Below are positions 7,107-7,538 of a stretch of DNA of 7,538 bases, one piece after another. The position numbers and the translations under genes were made by a program. The stretch is from the NCBI GenBank assembly GCA_019247865.1, contig JAFBAJ010000823.1, forward strand, positions 1 to 7,538, written 5' to 3'. The notes under the pieces are model-generated. The model ran no database searches, was not told the origin of the DNA, and saw only the letters and a list, made by a program, of their open reading frames with translations. Position 1 is the first letter of the stretch, and every line of letters starts with the position of its first letter. Source of the DNA: Acidobacteriota bacterium (GTDB taxonomy: Bacteria; Acidobacteriota; Blastocatellia; Pyrinomonadales; Pyrinomonadaceae).

Positions 7107-7508
7107 ATGCCTCTCGAAGCCCTTGGAATGGTTGAGACCAAAGGATTTGTCGGCGCGGTGGAAGCCGCTGACGCGATGGTCAAGGCCGCGAACGTCACCC
7201 TTTTAGGAAAAGAGTATATCGGCGCTGGTTACGTCACGATCTTCGTGCGCGGGGATGTCGGCGCGGTCAAAGCCGCGACCGATGCCGGGGCGGCTGCGGC
7301 ACGCCGCGTCGGCGAGCTGATCAGCGTCCACGTCATCCCGCGCCCGCACGGAGAGGTCGAGCGCGTCCTGCCTACCAACGGGCGCACGGGTTACAGCCCG
7401 GATGAACGCGCCCTCGGCGCGGGCGAGCGCGGCCAGCTCAGCGAAGGCGATCAGGGCCGCTCGCTGCCGGCCGGAGCGCGCGAGAACAATCGGGAGAAAG
7501 CGAAGTAG
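7107..7508 (+). CDS. Bacterial microcompartment hexameric shell protein (BMC-H, PduA/EutM/CcmK type) with C-terminal extension
   Basis: A 133-residue protein. Residues 3-88 are a canonical single BMC domain: [20 protein letters not shown] (5-24), [19 protein letters not shown] (43-61) and the signature [15 protein letters not shown] (75-89). Such proteins form flat hexamers that tile the wall of protein organelles enclosing enzymes with volatile or toxic intermediates. The pore loop reads YIGAGY (37-42), where PduA-type proteins usually have KIGSGL, so the pore-lining Ser is Ala and the flanking Lys is Tyr. Residues 90-133 form a Gly/Arg/Glu-rich, probably disordered tail absent from minimal shell proteins of about 90-100 residues. 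A strong AGGAGGA at 7094-7100, 6 bases upstream, fixes the start and suggests high expression. No enzyme or second shell gene is inside the window, so the organelle type is unknown. Confidence 0.96.
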   Translation: MPLEALGMVETKGFVGAVEAADAMVKAANVTLLGKEYIGAGYVTIFVRGDVGAVKAATDAGAAAARRVGELISVHVIPRPHGEVERVLPTNGRTGYSPDERALGAGERGQLSEGDQGRSLPAGARENNREKAK

Positions 7509-7538
7509 TAAATAGTGAATGGTAAATAGTAAATAGAA
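7509..7538. repeat. AT-rich TAAATAGT / GAATGG word repeat at the right edge
   Basis: Immediately after the shell-gene stop the sequence becomes a short-word repeat: TAAATAGT, GAATGG, TAAATAGTAAATAGAA. It is cut by the window edge, so a facing arm, if any, is not visible. It looks like a further member of the intergenic word-repeat class seen elsewhere in the window. Confidence 0.5.

Overview
The window is a GC-rich bacterial chromosomal segment with AT-rich, repeat-laden gaps between genes. I infer Acidobacteriota (Blastocatellia-like). The reasons are a secreted von Willebrand-type protein resembling the 'acidobacterial VWFA-related' family, an FmdB-type zinc ribbon, and gaps filled with short palindromic word repeats of kinds I associate with that phylum. 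This placement is an inference; no rRNA or other decisive marker is present.

Layout, left to right. A minus-strand gene runs off the left edge (1-122) and is separated from the next gene by a perfect 28-bp hairpin. A minus-strand, membrane-anchored lytic transglycosylase follows (253-915). A gap of about 490 bases then holds two dyads and a plus-strand promoter. Next come two tightly packed plus-strand genes: an FmdB-like zinc ribbon (1402-1743) and a VWA-domain secreted protein (1746-2681). A cluster of six GCTCCG-type palindromic repeats fills the convergent gap (2689-2925). A minus-strand cluster then reads, in transcription order, RodZ-like protein (6788-6015), GuaB (5818-4352), a kynurenine/methionine-type aminotransferase (4346-3147) and a 61-residue two-helix membrane protein (3112-2927). 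Divergent from rodZ, on the plus strand, is a bacterial microcompartment (BMC) hexameric shell protein (7107-7508) with a C-terminal extension.

Functional picture: guaB and the aminotransferase are translationally linked (the Shine-Dalgarno of the second lies in the last codons of the first). RodZ (cell shape) and the transglycosylase (peptidoglycan turnover) are both envelope-related but sit in separate units. The shell protein is the only hint of a specialised system; its enzymes and other shell genes, if any, would lie to the right of the window.

The most distinctive structural feature is non-coding. Nearly every intergenic gap contains a different family of short words, usually arranged as facing inverted arms, and one such element overlaps the start codon and signal peptide of the VWA protein.
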